21,817 nt of DNA, taken from assembly GCA_011046145.1 (NCBI GenBank), contig DSBA01000090.1:1-21817 (forward strand), written 5' to 3'. Below are positions 8,510 to 15,689 of the stretch, piece after piece. Each line of letters opens with the position of its first letter. Position 1 is the first letter of the stretch. The translations under genes were made by a program, and so were the position numbers. The DNA is from Candidatus Uhrbacteria bacterium. GTDB lineage: Bacteria; Patescibacteriota; Patescibacteriia; CAIXNZ01. Below the pieces are notes generated by a model, which saw only the letters and a list, made by a program, of their open reading frames with translations, searched no databases and was not told the DNA's origin.

Positions 8510-9481
8510 ATGCCGTACCAACAAGCAGCGCCAAAAATATTGGAACAAATCAAAAAATCCGATCATATTCTCTTGATTTCCCATGAAAAGCCTGACGGAG
8601 ACACCTTGGGTTCTTCTTTGGCTTTGGCCCATTACCTGGAAAAAGAAAATAAAAAACACAGTCATTTCTGCCCTGATTTGCCACCGTCTTATTTCAATTA
8701 CTTGCCCAAAATTGAAAAAATAACAACTGACCATAATTTAATTGATTGGAGCGGGCATGATCTGATAATCACCTTGGATTGTGGCGACCTAAAAAGGGCT
8801 TTAATTGCTGAAAATTTAGAAAAAATCAAGAATAAGAGGTTTATTATCAATATTGACCACCACCAAACGAATGCTTATTTTGGCCATTATAATCTGGTTG
8901 TGCCCCAGGCTTCTTCAACTTGTGAAATCATCTATAAATTTTTTGAACTTAACAGCATTGGCATTGACAAATACATGGCCACTAGCCTGCTAACCGGCAT
9001 TTTAACCGATACTATGAATTTTACTAACGCAGCAACAAACCATGAAAGCCTTAAAATAGCTTCGAGTTTATTAACTAAAGGCGCAAAAGTCAGCCAAATT
9101 ATCAGTCAAATCAGCCAAAACAAAAACATTCAATCTTTAAAATTGTGGGGAGAAATCCTTTACCGGCTGGAATTTAATCCCCAATATAATGCCGCCTATA
9201 CTGTCATTACCAAAAATGACCTCAAAAATAAAAAAATATCCATAGAAGAAGCGCGCGATGGACTGGCTAATTTTTTAAGCAATATCCAAGGCGTTGATTT
9301 TATCATGGTTCTGGCAGAAGAAGATAATAACATTATTAAAGGCAGCTTAAGAACAACTAAAGATGATGTCGATGTCAGCAAAATCGCCGAATCTTTGGGC
9401 GGTGGCGGACACAAAAAAGCAGCTGGTTTTAAAATTAAAGGCCAGCTTGCCAAAGATGAAAAAGGTTGGTATATTAAATAA
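8510..9481 (+). CDS. nrnA: DHH-family phosphoesterase, NrnA type (oligoribonuclease/pAp phosphatase)
   Basis: Members of this family degrade short oligoribonucleotides and often 3'-phosphoadenosine 5'-phosphate. All DHH motifs are visible, numbered from the ATG used here: SHEKPDGD at 24-31 (motif I), DCGD at 90-93 (II), DHH at 116-118 (III) and GILTDT ending at Asp167 (IV). The C-terminal DHHA1 substrate loop GGGGHKKAAG is near 297-306. The product is 323 residues, a normal length. An in-frame TTG 13 codons upstream would extend it, but that segment abuts a repeat and has no ribosome binding site, so I prefer the ATG. The gene lies 92 bases after rbfA and is probably cotranscribed. Which activity dominates cannot be told from sequence. 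Confidence 0.9.
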   Translation: MPYQQAAPKILEQIKKSDHILLISHEKPDGDTLGSSLALAHYLEKENKKHSHFCPDLPPSYFNYLPKIEKITTDHNLIDWSGHDLIITLDCGDLKRALIAENLEKIKNKRFIINIDHHQTNAYFGHYNLVVPQASSTCEIIYKFFELNSIGIDKYMATSLLTGILTDTMNFTNAATNHESLKIASSLLTKGAKVSQIISQISQNKNIQSLKLWGEILYRLEFNPQYNAAYTVITKNDLKNKKISIEEARDGLANFLSNIQGVDFIMVLAEEDNNIIKGSLRTTKDDVDVSKIAESLGGGGHKKAAGFKIKGQLAKDEKGWYIK

Positions 9482-9486
9482 TTATT

Positions 9487-9495
9487 TGCTATAAT
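9487..9495 (+). promoter_or_regulatory. Extended -10 promoter of clpP
   Basis: TGCTATAAT is a perfect extended -10 element. A weak -35, TTGGTA (9466-9471), lies 18 bases upstream inside the end of the nrnA-type gene. The predicted transcript starts near 9502 and opens with a hairpin, ATAATCT pairing with AGATTAT about 10 bases later. Confidence 0.65.
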
Positions 9496-9604
9496 GATAA
9501 TCTAAAAGATTTCAGATTATAGATCATTATTATCAGCTTATCATTCTGCCATCTGTAATAAATCAGCCAAAATCAAGCTATTAATTCATAATTTTTAAAA
9601 AAAT

Positions 9605-10213
9605 ATGGCAAAACAAAAAAATCAAGAGCCGCAAAGCTCATATTTAATTCCCACAGTCATTGAAAAATCCAGTTATGGAGAAAGGGCTTATGATATTTAT
9701 TCCCGACTTTTAAAAGAAAGGATTATTTTCCTTGGCTCGCCAATTAATGATACTGTGGCAAATACTGTTATTGCCCAAATGCTTTTTTTGGAAAGTGAAG
9801 ATTCAAAAAAAGATATCAAGCTTTATATTAATTCCCCGGGCGGATCCGTAACAGCTGGCCTGGCGATTTATGACACTATGCAATATATAAAGCCTGATGT
9901 TTCAACAATTTGCGTTGGCATTGCCGCTTCCATGGCAGCTGTGCTTTTAGCTTCCGGGGCCAAAGGCAAAAGATTGGCCCTGCCCAATTCTGAAGTCATG
10001 CTTCACCAGGTCATGGGCGGCGCTGAAGGCCAGGCTACTGACATTAAAATTCGGGCAGAGCATATTTTAAAAATCAAAGATTCTCTCAATAAAATTCTAG
10101 CCAGCCATACTGGCCAGCCAATCAATAAAATTGAAAAAGAGACTGATCGCGATTTTTTTCTTGAAGCAGAAGAGGCTAAAAAATATGGTTTAATTGATAA
10201 AATAATAAAATAA
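9605..10213 (+). CDS. clpP: ATP-dependent Clp protease proteolytic subunit
   Basis: ClpP is the serine peptidase ring that degrades substrates unfolded by ClpX or ClpC/A. The product is 202 residues. The catalytic triad is Ser109 (in GIAASMAA), His134 (in EVMLHQVMGG) and Asp183 (in TDRDFF). The oxyanion-loop segment INSPGGSVTAGLAIYDTM is at 75-92. The N-terminus (about 16 residues before IPTVIE) has the length of the short propeptide or processing loop found in many homologues. No Shine-Dalgarno sequence precedes the ATG. It has its own promoter, and a separate structured-RNA gene follows, so it seems to be monocistronic. No Clp ATPase gene is in the window. Confidence 0.97.
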   Translation: MAKQKNQEPQSSYLIPTVIEKSSYGERAYDIYSRLLKERIIFLGSPINDTVANTVIAQMLFLESEDSKKDIKLYINSPGGSVTAGLAIYDTMQYIKPDVSTICVGIAASMAAVLLASGAKGKRLALPNSEVMLHQVMGGAEGQATDIKIRAEHILKIKDSLNKILASHTGQPINKIEKETDRDFFLEAEEAKKYGLIDKIIK

Positions 10214-10258
10214 AAAAAGGATTTAGAGACGAAAATTAACACAAAAAGCAAAACGTGC

Positions 10259-10287
10259 TTGACAATTTTTAAAAGCTATGATAATCT
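10259..10287 (+). promoter_or_regulatory. Strong promoter of the structured RNA
   Basis: A perfect -35 TTGACA (10259-10264) is 17 bases from TAATCT (10282-10287), pointing to a start near 10293-10295, exactly where the first long helix begins. The proximal rpoBC promoter has the same two hexamers and the same spacing. Confidence 0.8.
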
Positions 10288-10293
10288 TAAATA

Positions 10294-10534
10294 TCGCTTT
10301 ACTGAATCATTAAGACTGTTTTCTTTCCCCCTGAAACAGTCTGGTTCAGTAAGCGACTTTAGGGAATAAATTTCCAAATTGTTCCCAAAAGTCTGCAGGG
10401 ACGATAAGCATGGGAGCGATATCCAAGGATTCAATCCGGCTCCGGCTAGATTAATCCTGAATATCGTTTTCTTCTCTGCAGGCTTTTGAGAATAACTGTT
10501 ATGCCATGGCAAATTCAGCCATGGCATTTTGTTT
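10294..10534 (+). ncRNA. Unclassified structured RNA, about 240 nt
   Basis: Four helical domains follow the promoter. (1) 10294-10356: TCGCTTTACTGAATC pairs with GGTTCAGTAAGCGA (one bulge), continued by AGACTGTTT with AAACAGTCT. (2) 10362-10386: GGGAA with TTCCC and an inner AATT pair. (3) 10386-10488: a 13-pair stem, CAAAAGTCTGCAG with CTGCAGGCTTTTG (one G-U), then a purine-rich internal strand (10398-10415), then CGATAT with ATATCG, AGGATT with AATCCT, and AATC with GATT. (4) the terminator stem. No plausible ORF with a ribosome binding site lies within. I tested it by eye against tmRNA, RNase P, SRP and 6S RNA and found none of their hallmark sequences or layouts. Being free-standing, it is more likely a trans-acting RNA than a riboswitch. 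Confidence 0.75.
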
Positions 10535-10536
10535 TG
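10501..10536 (+). terminator. Intrinsic terminator of the structured RNA
   Basis: ATGCCATGGC (10501-10510) pairs perfectly with GCCATGGCAT (10518-10527) around a 7-base loop and is followed by TTTGTTTTGG. There is no T-rich run on the other strand, so it works for plus-strand transcripts. Confidence 0.85.
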
Positions 10537-10560
10537 GCAAAAAATTATCTTGTTCTCACA

Positions 10561-10590
10561 TAAAAAAGCCGATCCTTAATTAGGATCAGC
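10561..10590 (-). terminator. Terminator overlapping the end of the small cysteine-containing gene
   Basis: On the minus strand AGCTGATCCT pairs with AGGATCGGCT around AATT and is followed by six T. The stop codon of the upstream gene lies in the loop region, so the last codons form the 5' arm. Confidence 0.85.
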
Positions 10591-10815
10591 TCTTGGCGGC
10601 AAGTATTGCTTGGCGATCTCACATTCAAGACGAACAGAGCAAATATAGCCGCAATATAATTCGCGCATGATCCAGCCGAATTTTTCAATAAAATCAGCTA
10701 TTGCTTCCTGCCGGTCGGGAATATGCAAAAACCATTTATGGTCATCAATGTGCCGCTCAATAATATTTTTTTGCACTTTTAACAATTCCCGCAAATGCGT
10801 ACAACGATCAGGCAT
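10576..10815 (-). CDS. Small conserved-looking protein with a Cys cluster, unknown function
   Basis: A 79-residue protein. I do not recognise the family. It has the best Shine-Dalgarno site in the window (AAGGAGG, 7 bases before ATG) and its own terminator, so it is a real gene. Cysteines are at 5, 55, 59 and 65; the spacing C-x3-C-x5-C in YCGYICSVRLEC, plus Cys5, could bind zinc or an iron-sulfur cluster. His residues at 7, 22, 26 and 31 flank an aromatic, acidic helix (DFIEKFGWIMRELYCGY). There is no signal peptide or membrane segment. The next gene upstream, the DUF4230 protein, ends only 22 bases away, so the two may be cotranscribed. Confidence 0.8.
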   Translation of the reverse strand: MPDRCTHLRELLKVQKNIIERHIDDHKWFLHIPDRQEAIADFIEKFGWIMRELYCGYICSVRLECEIAKQYLPPRADPN

Positions 10816-10837
10816 TTTAACCTCCTTATAAATAAAC

Positions 10838-11428
10838 TTATTCCTTGAATTTTACTACCATGTCTTTATCTTCAGCAATTAAATTAACAAGTTTAGTAAT
10901 TTCTTTGACTGTAGCCGCCTGTGTCCGCGTAATAATTGCCTGTTCTAAAGCTGCCTGGCGAGCAGTATCTTTGAGCTGAGCTAATGCCTTATTATACCCA
11001 TCATCATTATCCAAAAGCCTTTTTAAAACACCCTGGCTGTTTTGCAAATTAATATCACTGACTAATTCCATGCTTTTAATTTCAATCGCCGGTAAATTAA
11101 GGGTTATTTTTTTGTTGTTAATTTGCACGTCTTGAGACTCTAATTTATGCAAATCAACGCCCAAACTAATTTTTATTACAGCCGAAGTTTCGATCTGCTG
11201 TCCCCAAAAAATATCCTTCCACCATTGGCCAGTAGTATTGTCAATTGTTAATTTCTGCTCTAAAACATAATCCTGAGTAATTAAAAAACCTTGATTTTGT
11301 AGTTTGCTATAAATTACCAATGAATTGATAGCAATCTGATCAGACTGGGGTTTGAAAATCAAATATCCCACCAAAAGACCGATAACTAGAGATAAAAAAA
11401 TTACAACTAAGAGAAAATATTGTTTCAT
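10838..11428 (-). CDS. DUF4230-family membrane-anchored protein
   Basis: A 196-residue protein with one N-terminal membrane segment at about 4-27 (YFLLVVIFLSLVIGLLVGYL) and the rest probably outside the membrane. The body matches the DUF4230 pattern: an early strand region with LVIYSKLQNQG, a Trp-containing linker (WWKDIFWGQ), a core VIKISLGVDLHKL, ILNLPAIEI-like strands (ITLNLPAIEI), and a C-terminal helical part rich in Ala, Gln and Lys. Function is unknown for the family. The promoter lies so close that the mRNA should have almost no leader, which agrees with the lack of a Shine-Dalgarno site. The family call rests on pattern recognition. Confidence 0.8.
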   Translation of the reverse strand: MKQYFLLVVIFLSLVIGLLVGYLIFKPQSDQIAINSLVIYSKLQNQGFLITQDYVLEQKLTIDNTTGQWWKDIFWGQQIETSAVIKISLGVDLHKLESQDVQINNKKITLNLPAIEIKSMELVSDINLQNSQGVLKRLLDNDDGYNKALAQLKDTARQAALEQAIITRTQAATVKEITKLVNLIAEDKDMVVKFKE

Positions 11429-11440
11429 AAAATTAAGTTC

Positions 11441-11469
11441 ATTTTAACTATATAAATTTTTAAAGTCAA
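11441..11469 (-). promoter_or_regulatory. Promoter of the DUF4230 gene, likely near-leaderless
   Basis: On the minus strand TTGACT (11469-11464) is 17 bases before TAAAAT (11446-11441). The ATG begins only 12 bases after the -10 box, so initiation 6-8 bases downstream of the -10 gives a leader of roughly 5-7 bases. Confidence 0.7.
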
Positions 11470-11580
11470 TAAAAAAACGCCTATTATTTTAAGCACCCCA
11501 TAGCAAATAAAATCGCTACTAAAATTACCGATTATTTTTTGCAATTTAAATACGAAAATAAACCGCTTTTAATTTATTCT

Positions 11581-13491
11581 CTAATCTTCAGCAACAGACT
11601 CCCCGTCATCTTCTCCATCATCAGCTGGCTCTTCAGGTTTTGGCGGCTCAACCCCTATTTCATAGATATTAGGCCAAGGTATGTAATGGCTGCGCCAAAT
11701 TTCTTCTTTTTGCTCGCCATTAGCCAAAGTTAAATAGCGGTAAAAATAAGCGTCAACTCCGCGGCGGCCTTTTTCCATTAATTTTTTTGCGCCTGGCTTT
11801 AAGGCTGGATTTTCAATCAAGCGGTCAGCAGGCTGGGCTTTCCAATTATAAAGTACTGGTTCGGTAATTTCCACTTTTCTGCCATCGCCTGCCCCCCAAA
11901 AATCAAAAGTCAAAATAGTGCCTTCTGTTCTAGCCTGAATAAGAATATAATGGCCAGTATCATTTATAAATCTTAAATCCGGATGTGGCCCGTAAATGGT
12001 CGCGTCCATGCCAATGGGCTTGTAATAGGAGACAATATAAGAATGTGGTTTCCTTTCTGTAATTGGCGAACCAGAATGCAAGGCAGCCCGAAAAACAGTT
12101 GTCGCAATCTGACATAGGCCTCCGCCATATTCCGGAATTGTGCGATCACCCTTGATCACATATTCAGGCACATAGCCGGCAGCGGCATTTATTTCTCCCA
12201 AAGCTTGCACCAGGCTAAATTCTGATTCTGGCTCTATTAACATGCCATTAAGATGAGAAACTGCGTTTTTTATATTTTTAACCCTATTGCTAGAACTGCC
12301 GGCATAATCAGTCACTCCGCTGCCTATTAATTCTTTGATCCCCCAATTATTAACATCGCCGGTTTTGACTTTGGGCTCTGATCCTTTGACAACCAGATCT
12401 ATAGCCGTATTCTTATTGTTAAAAAACTCCTCATTTATTTTTAAACTGCTGGATTCCAAATCCAAAGCCAAACCTGGCTTGCTGGGCTGAAATTCAGTGA
12501 CTTTGCCGTCCTGAAAAGAAAACTTGGCGTCTTTGGCTGGCTGGTTTATTTCTTCAGCCAATTCTTCTAACTTCTTAAATAAAAATTCATTGGCAAAAAC
12601 TAAGACTATCTGATTTTCTTCTTTTTCAAAAACTAGCCAATTTTTGAACTCATCTTTTTCCACAACCCATTCATGGTCAGCATTTTTTAGAATAATTTTT
12701 TCCAAATCTAAAAAATCCCTAACCAAAGGCAGACTAGCAACTGCTTCTATTCTGGTAACTTTGGCAAAAGACGGCCGGGTTTTTAATTCAACTGTTTTAA
12801 TGGCAACTAAATTAATATCTTCTTTCAAATCCTCTATGGCTTGCTCATAATCAATGACAAAACCATTAACTTCATTTACAATTTCAATCCTGTCACCTTC
12901 AGCAAAAACCAAGCCGGCATTTTGGGCCGGTTTTTGTAAATCTGCCAGATTTTCCTCCAAAATATTAGCCAACTCTTTTTCATTTAATCTATAAAATAAA
13001 GGGATTTCCTGCTGAACCAAAATTGCTTTAATCTGCTTGCTTAAATTTGCAAAAAAATTTTCTTGCCGGCCAAAATTATAAGCCTGTTCAGCCATTTTTT
13101 CAACCTCAAAACTTAAAATCTGATAAGCCAAATCTGGATCAATAGGTGAAAAAGTTGTCATTTCAACTTGAATGCTTTTATTCTGGTAACGAAAATTAAG
13201 GCCCCTTAATTTTAGGTTGTCAACCGACTGGTTTAGACGGTTAATCGCCTCTTCCTGGGTCAGGCCGCCCAGATTAACGCCGTCAATATAAACACCGGGA
13301 TAAATCTTATCCTGATAAATAAGCTGGTAGGCAAAAACCGGCGCGGCAATAAAAATAAAAATTATTAAAAAAACAAAAAAAATAGTTAATATCACAATTA
13401 ACTTTTTTCTTTCTTTCTTGGCTTTCTTTTTTTTATCAAAAACATCTTTAATTGTCCTGAGATTTTCCAAAAAATCTTTTAATTCAAACAT
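11581..13491 (-). CDS. VanW family protein with peptidoglycan-binding and G5-like regions
   Basis: A 636-residue envelope protein. A basic cytosolic segment (20-30) precedes a single membrane helix at about 31-54. Two repeated PG_binding_4-like regions follow, roughly 65-220 and 240-370. The VanW domain spans about 390-510, with GVTDYAGSSSNRVKNIKNA, the FSL segment, the Cys-containing core GGGLCQIATTVFRAAL and HSYIVSYYKPIGMDAT. The last part (HYIPWPNIYEIG) resembles the end of a G5 domain, and the C-terminus is acidic. VanW proteins are named from vancomycin-resistance clusters, but a resistance role is not implied; cell-wall binding is the safer reading. Its ATG overlaps the end of the DUF3006 gene by 8 bases, which suggests translational coupling. 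The stop is TAG. Confidence 0.92.
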   Translation of the reverse strand: MFELKDFLENLRTIKDVFDKKKKAKKERKKLIVILTIFFVFLIIFIFIAAPVFAYQLIYQDKIYPGVYIDGVNLGGLTQEEAINRLNQSVDNLKLRGLNFRYQNKSIQVEMTTFSPIDPDLAYQILSFEVEKMAEQAYNFGRQENFFANLSKQIKAILVQQEIPLFYRLNEKELANILEENLADLQKPAQNAGLVFAEGDRIEIVNEVNGFVIDYEQAIEDLKEDINLVAIKTVELKTRPSFAKVTRIEAVASLPLVRDFLDLEKIILKNADHEWVVEKDEFKNWLVFEKEENQIVLVFANEFLFKKLEELAEEINQPAKDAKFSFQDGKVTEFQPSKPGLALDLESSSLKINEEFFNNKNTAIDLVVKGSEPKVKTGDVNNWGIKELIGSGVTDYAGSSSNRVKNIKNAVSHLNGMLIEPESEFSLVQALGEINAAAGYVPEYVIKGDRTIPEYGGGLCQIATTVFRAALHSGSPITERKPHSYIVSYYKPIGMDATIYGPHPDLRFINDTGHYILIQARTEGTILTFDFWGAGDGRKVEITEPVLYNWKAQPADRLIENPALKPGAKKLMEKGRRGVDAYFYRYLTLANGEQKEEIWRSHYIPWPNIYEIGVEPPKPEEPADDGEDDGESVAED

Positions 13492-13708
13492 CTTTTTTCC
13501 TTAATATTTTTTCTAAAATATTTTTGGCTTCATCTTCTTTTTGATCTGTAGCCTGGTGATCATAAACAAAATCCAAATAAACAACATCCCCTTCTTTTGA
13601 ACCCGGGGGCAAAACATCCCTCTCTACGATCAATTGCTGGCTGTCGGCAAAAACCAAAACAGCTTTTTGTTCTTCAAAACGGTCAATTATCGCTTTCGAC
13701 TTAGTCAT
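13484..13708 (-). CDS. DUF3006 family small protein
   Basis: A 74-residue protein with the DUF3006 layout: KAIIDRFEEQKAVLVFADSQ (a short beta-rich domain), then IVERDVLPPGSKEGDVVYLDF, and a charged C-terminal helix. The family is small, usually about 70-90 residues, and its function is not known. It starts 5 bases after the hsp20 stop codon and overlaps the VanW gene by 8 bases, placing it in the middle of a tight three-gene operon. Confidence 0.82.
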   Translation of the reverse strand: MTKSKAIIDRFEEQKAVLVFADSQQLIVERDVLPPGSKEGDVVYLDFVYDHQATDQKEDEAKNILEKILRKKDV

Positions 13709-13713
13709 AATAA

Positions 13714-14199
13714 TTAATCTTCCTTGACTTCGACATTAATCAATTTTGATTTTTGGGCTTTGGGCAGGGTAATTTTCAAAATGCCGTTTTTAAAAGTTGC
13801 TTCCACCCTGTCAGCCTGGACTTCAACCGGCAGGATTATTGAACGGGAAAACCCTCCCCAATAACATTCCTTATAAAAATAATCCGCCTCTTTTTCTTCT
13901 TTTTCCTGTTCCCTTTTCCCTCTAATGGTCAGCAAATCATTATGAATATAAATTTCCAAATCTTCAGGCCTGACTCCGGCAATTGTTGATTTGACAACAA
14001 TATTATCTTTGGTCTGATAAATATCTACTGAGAGCTGTCCTTCATAATCTTCGCTAAACCACTGTTCCTGTTCTGGCGATAAAAAATCTGGCCGAGTTGA
14101 TAAATCCAAAACACGGCTATCCTCTGCCAAGCCGCCTTCCAAATTTTTTTTCAAATCTTCCAAGCTGGTGAAAAAAGCTTGATTTTGTTCTTCTGTCAT
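13714..14199 (-). CDS. Small heat-shock protein, Hsp20/alpha-crystallin family
   Basis: An ATP-independent holdase chaperone of 161 residues. The alpha-crystallin domain spans about 54-150, including VDIYQTKDNIVVKSTIAGVR and the signature FKNGILKITLPK. The N-terminal arm of about 50 residues is acidic and Ser-rich. A C-terminal LINVEV segment resembles the I-x-I oligomerisation motif. The gene is first in the operon with DUF3006 and VanW. No CIRCE operator is visible upstream. No clear Shine-Dalgarno site precedes the ATG. Confidence 0.93.
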   Translation of the reverse strand: MTEEQNQAFFTSLEDLKKNLEGGLAEDSRVLDLSTRPDFLSPEQEQWFSEDYEGQLSVDIYQTKDNIVVKSTIAGVRPEDLEIYIHNDLLTIRGKREQEKEEKEADYFYKECYWGGFSRSIILPVEVQADRVEATFKNGILKITLPKAQKSKLINVEVKED

Positions 14200-14237
14200 T
14201 TGGGTTTAATTTTGCTCTATTTTAAATCTATAATTTA

Positions 14238-14266
14238 ATTATACTAAAAAAAACAAATTTAAACAA
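14238..14266 (-). promoter_or_regulatory. Promoter of the hsp20 operon
   Basis: On the minus strand TATAAT (14243-14238) has a weak -35, TTGTTT (14266-14261), 17 bases upstream. A better -35-like TTGACG lies too far upstream (28 bases) to pair with it. Confidence 0.5.
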
Positions 14267-14391
14267 TCAATCGTCAAGGGGAATTATAAATGGGAGAAAA
14301 CTGATAAAACTCATTGACAATCAGAATTTTTCTGTTCAATTTTGTTATTTCTGACTGACAAACTTATCAACAACCAAACCTTGACATTTTA

Positions 14392-14400
14392 TGCTATAAT
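14392..14400 (+). promoter_or_regulatory. Extended -10 promoter of an orphan transcript
   Basis: TTATGCTATAAT gives a perfect extended -10. The TTGACA just before it (14381-14386) is too close (8 bases) to be its -35. Transcription should start near 14407, then pass a small hairpin, AAAAGAAC with GTTCTTTT (14412-14431). Confidence 0.6.
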
Positions 14401-14556
14401 AAAAGCAGGGTAAAAGAACTGTTGTTCTTTTAAAATCAATGGAAGGGGGAAATAAAAATGTAAGCAAAGCTAAGCATCAAACGCGGCAATGGCTCGGCGG
14501 AATTTCTACCAATAGCAAAACACGACTTAATTAAACACGGATTAGGGGTTGGGAAA

Positions 14557-14762
14557 ATGTTAAATACCACCAGAATAATTAAAATTGCAAAACTGCTAAT
14601 TGAAAAAAAATCTGAATTTGAACAAAAAAATTTATTATCGCCAATAGTCAGACGCGGCTGGTTCTTGAGACCAGCGGCGAATTGCCTGGCCGGCGCTTAG
14701 CTAATGAGCTTAATGAGTTAATGAAAAAATATTTTTTATTATTTGCTAAAAATCAACTTTAA
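14557..14762 (+). pseudogene. Short unknown ORF split by a -1 frame change; decayed gene or programmed frameshift
   Basis: From ATG 14557 (AGGGG about 9 bases upstream) the frame reads MLNTTRIIKIAKLLIEKKSE and reaches a slippery run, A-AAA-AAT at 14625-14631. In frame 0 it then gives poor-looking sequence to TAG 14698-14700. Shifted by -1 it continues as FIIANSQTRLVLETSGELPG and on to TAA, about 68 residues in all, with protein-like composition. The frame of ATG 14557 is also open upstream to 14464. Just before that is an ATG directly followed by TAA (14458-14463), placed behind a strong AGGGGG site. A 31-codon ORF in another frame starts at 14439. A hairpin (14653-14679) lies 21 bases after the slippery run, farther than usual. 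I recognise no family. Decay is the simplest reading. Confidence 0.4.
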
Positions 14763-14839
14763 GTTGATTTAATTAACCTGCTTTTAAAAAAATACAATTA
14801 TTTTACAATTATTTATTTCTCTCTTTCAAGTTACTCATT

Positions 14840-14874
14840 AAGCCCTGAAATTACTTTTTTAGGGCTTTTTTTTA
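14840..14874 (+). terminator. Intrinsic terminator of the orphan transcript
   Basis: AGCCCT pairs with AGGGCT, followed by eight T. A second, weaker stem (AACCG with CGGTT, 14876-14892) followed by seven T comes right after. Neither has a T-tract on the minus strand, so they belong to the plus-strand transcript rather than to the TrmB-type gene. Confidence 0.75.
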
Positions 14875-14895
14875 GAACCGACACTGGCGGTTTTT

Positions 14896-15678
14896 TTATT
14901 TTTTGCAATTTTTTAAACTTTGGTATTTTTCTGCGCCTTGCCAGGCCAATTCAAACAAAAACTTTAAGCCATTGACAATAACTTCATTATCAATAACCAC
15001 TCCCATCAAATTATCTTTTAAGGAAATCATGGCTGCCTTATTTTTATAAAAAACCATATCAGCGTAAAAGGGAAACTTGTCAGCAGGCAAGTATTTCCTT
15101 TCCTCGCCCTGTAAAACAGGGAACCGAGGCATAGGCTCTTTGGGATTATAAACAACAATGGAACGGCAATTGACTTTCTTTTTATTGAATATTTTCTGGC
15201 GATGGTCATCAGGCTTAAGAGGAAAAAGCTCCAGTGCCAAGTTGATATTAAAAATATTGTCATAATTTTTGGCTTTTGATTTCAGCACATCCTTATGGAT
15301 CAAAGCCAAACCCTGTTTGCCTTCAAAAAATTTGACTTTGGTCCTTTCAGTAGTCAATTTGCCGAGGTTTTGCAATTCTTCCATCAAACCTTTGGCCAAA
15401 TCTATTTTTCTCTCTAATCTTTGTTTTTCAGCCTCAAAAAAATTTAAAAAACTTTCCGGATTTTCAATAGCAAAATGAGTTTTTTTCTTTTTAAACAAGC
15501 TCATGATCAAGCCTCTTTTAGTTAAATTTTCCAAAACTACATAAGTTGTGGCCCGATTTAGCTCTGATTTAACAGACAATTGCTGGGCAGTAGCTTCGCC
15601 CAGCTCCAATAAAGCAACATAAATTTTTGCCTCTTTTTCATTTAAGCCCAAATTTACAAGCTGCTTGACTAAGCTCAT
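14896..15678 (-). CDS. TrmB-family HTH transcriptional regulator
   Basis: A 260-residue DNA-binding regulator. The N-terminal TrmB winged helix-turn-helix covers about 1-75: LGLNEKEAKIYVALLELGEA, ATAQQLSVKSELNRATTYVV and the wing region. A coiled-coil linker follows (EAEKQRLERKIDLAKGLMEE, about 83-105). The C-terminal effector-like domain spans about 115-250. TrmB proteins usually sense sugars in archaea, but bacterial members with this shorter C-terminal domain have no clear ligand. The gene has its own promoter with an inverted repeat around the -10 box that could be its own operator. Neighbours are lipid genes on one side and the orphan transcript on the other. Confidence 0.88.
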   Translation of the reverse strand: MSLVKQLVNLGLNEKEAKIYVALLELGEATAQQLSVKSELNRATTYVVLENLTKRGLIMSLFKKKKTHFAIENPESFLNFFEAEKQRLERKIDLAKGLMEELQNLGKLTTERTKVKFFEGKQGLALIHKDVLKSKAKNYDNIFNINLALELFPLKPDDHRQKIFNKKKVNCRSIVVYNPKEPMPRFPVLQGEERKYLPADKFPFYADMVFYKNKAAMISLKDNLMGVVIDNEVIVNGLKFLFELAWQGAEKYQSLKNCKK

Positions 15679-15689
15679 ATTTTTAAAAA

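Noticed and set aside
10276..10527. 83-codon minus-strand ORF inside the structured RNA region
   Set aside because: It runs against a strong promoter, helices and terminator on the plus strand, lacks a ribosome binding site, and its product has no recognisable pattern. It arises from the helices being read as codons.
10294..10534. Assignment of the structured RNA to tmRNA, RNase P, SRP or 6S RNA
   Set aside because: There is no tRNA-like end or Ala-Ala tag ORF (tmRNA), no conserved RNase P core, no SRP domain IV motif, and the two ends do not pair as in 6S RNA.
14381..14400. TTGACA plus TATAAT as a standard promoter for the orphan transcript
   Set aside because: The boxes are only 8 bases apart, too close for one polymerase; the TATAAT more likely works as an extended -10.
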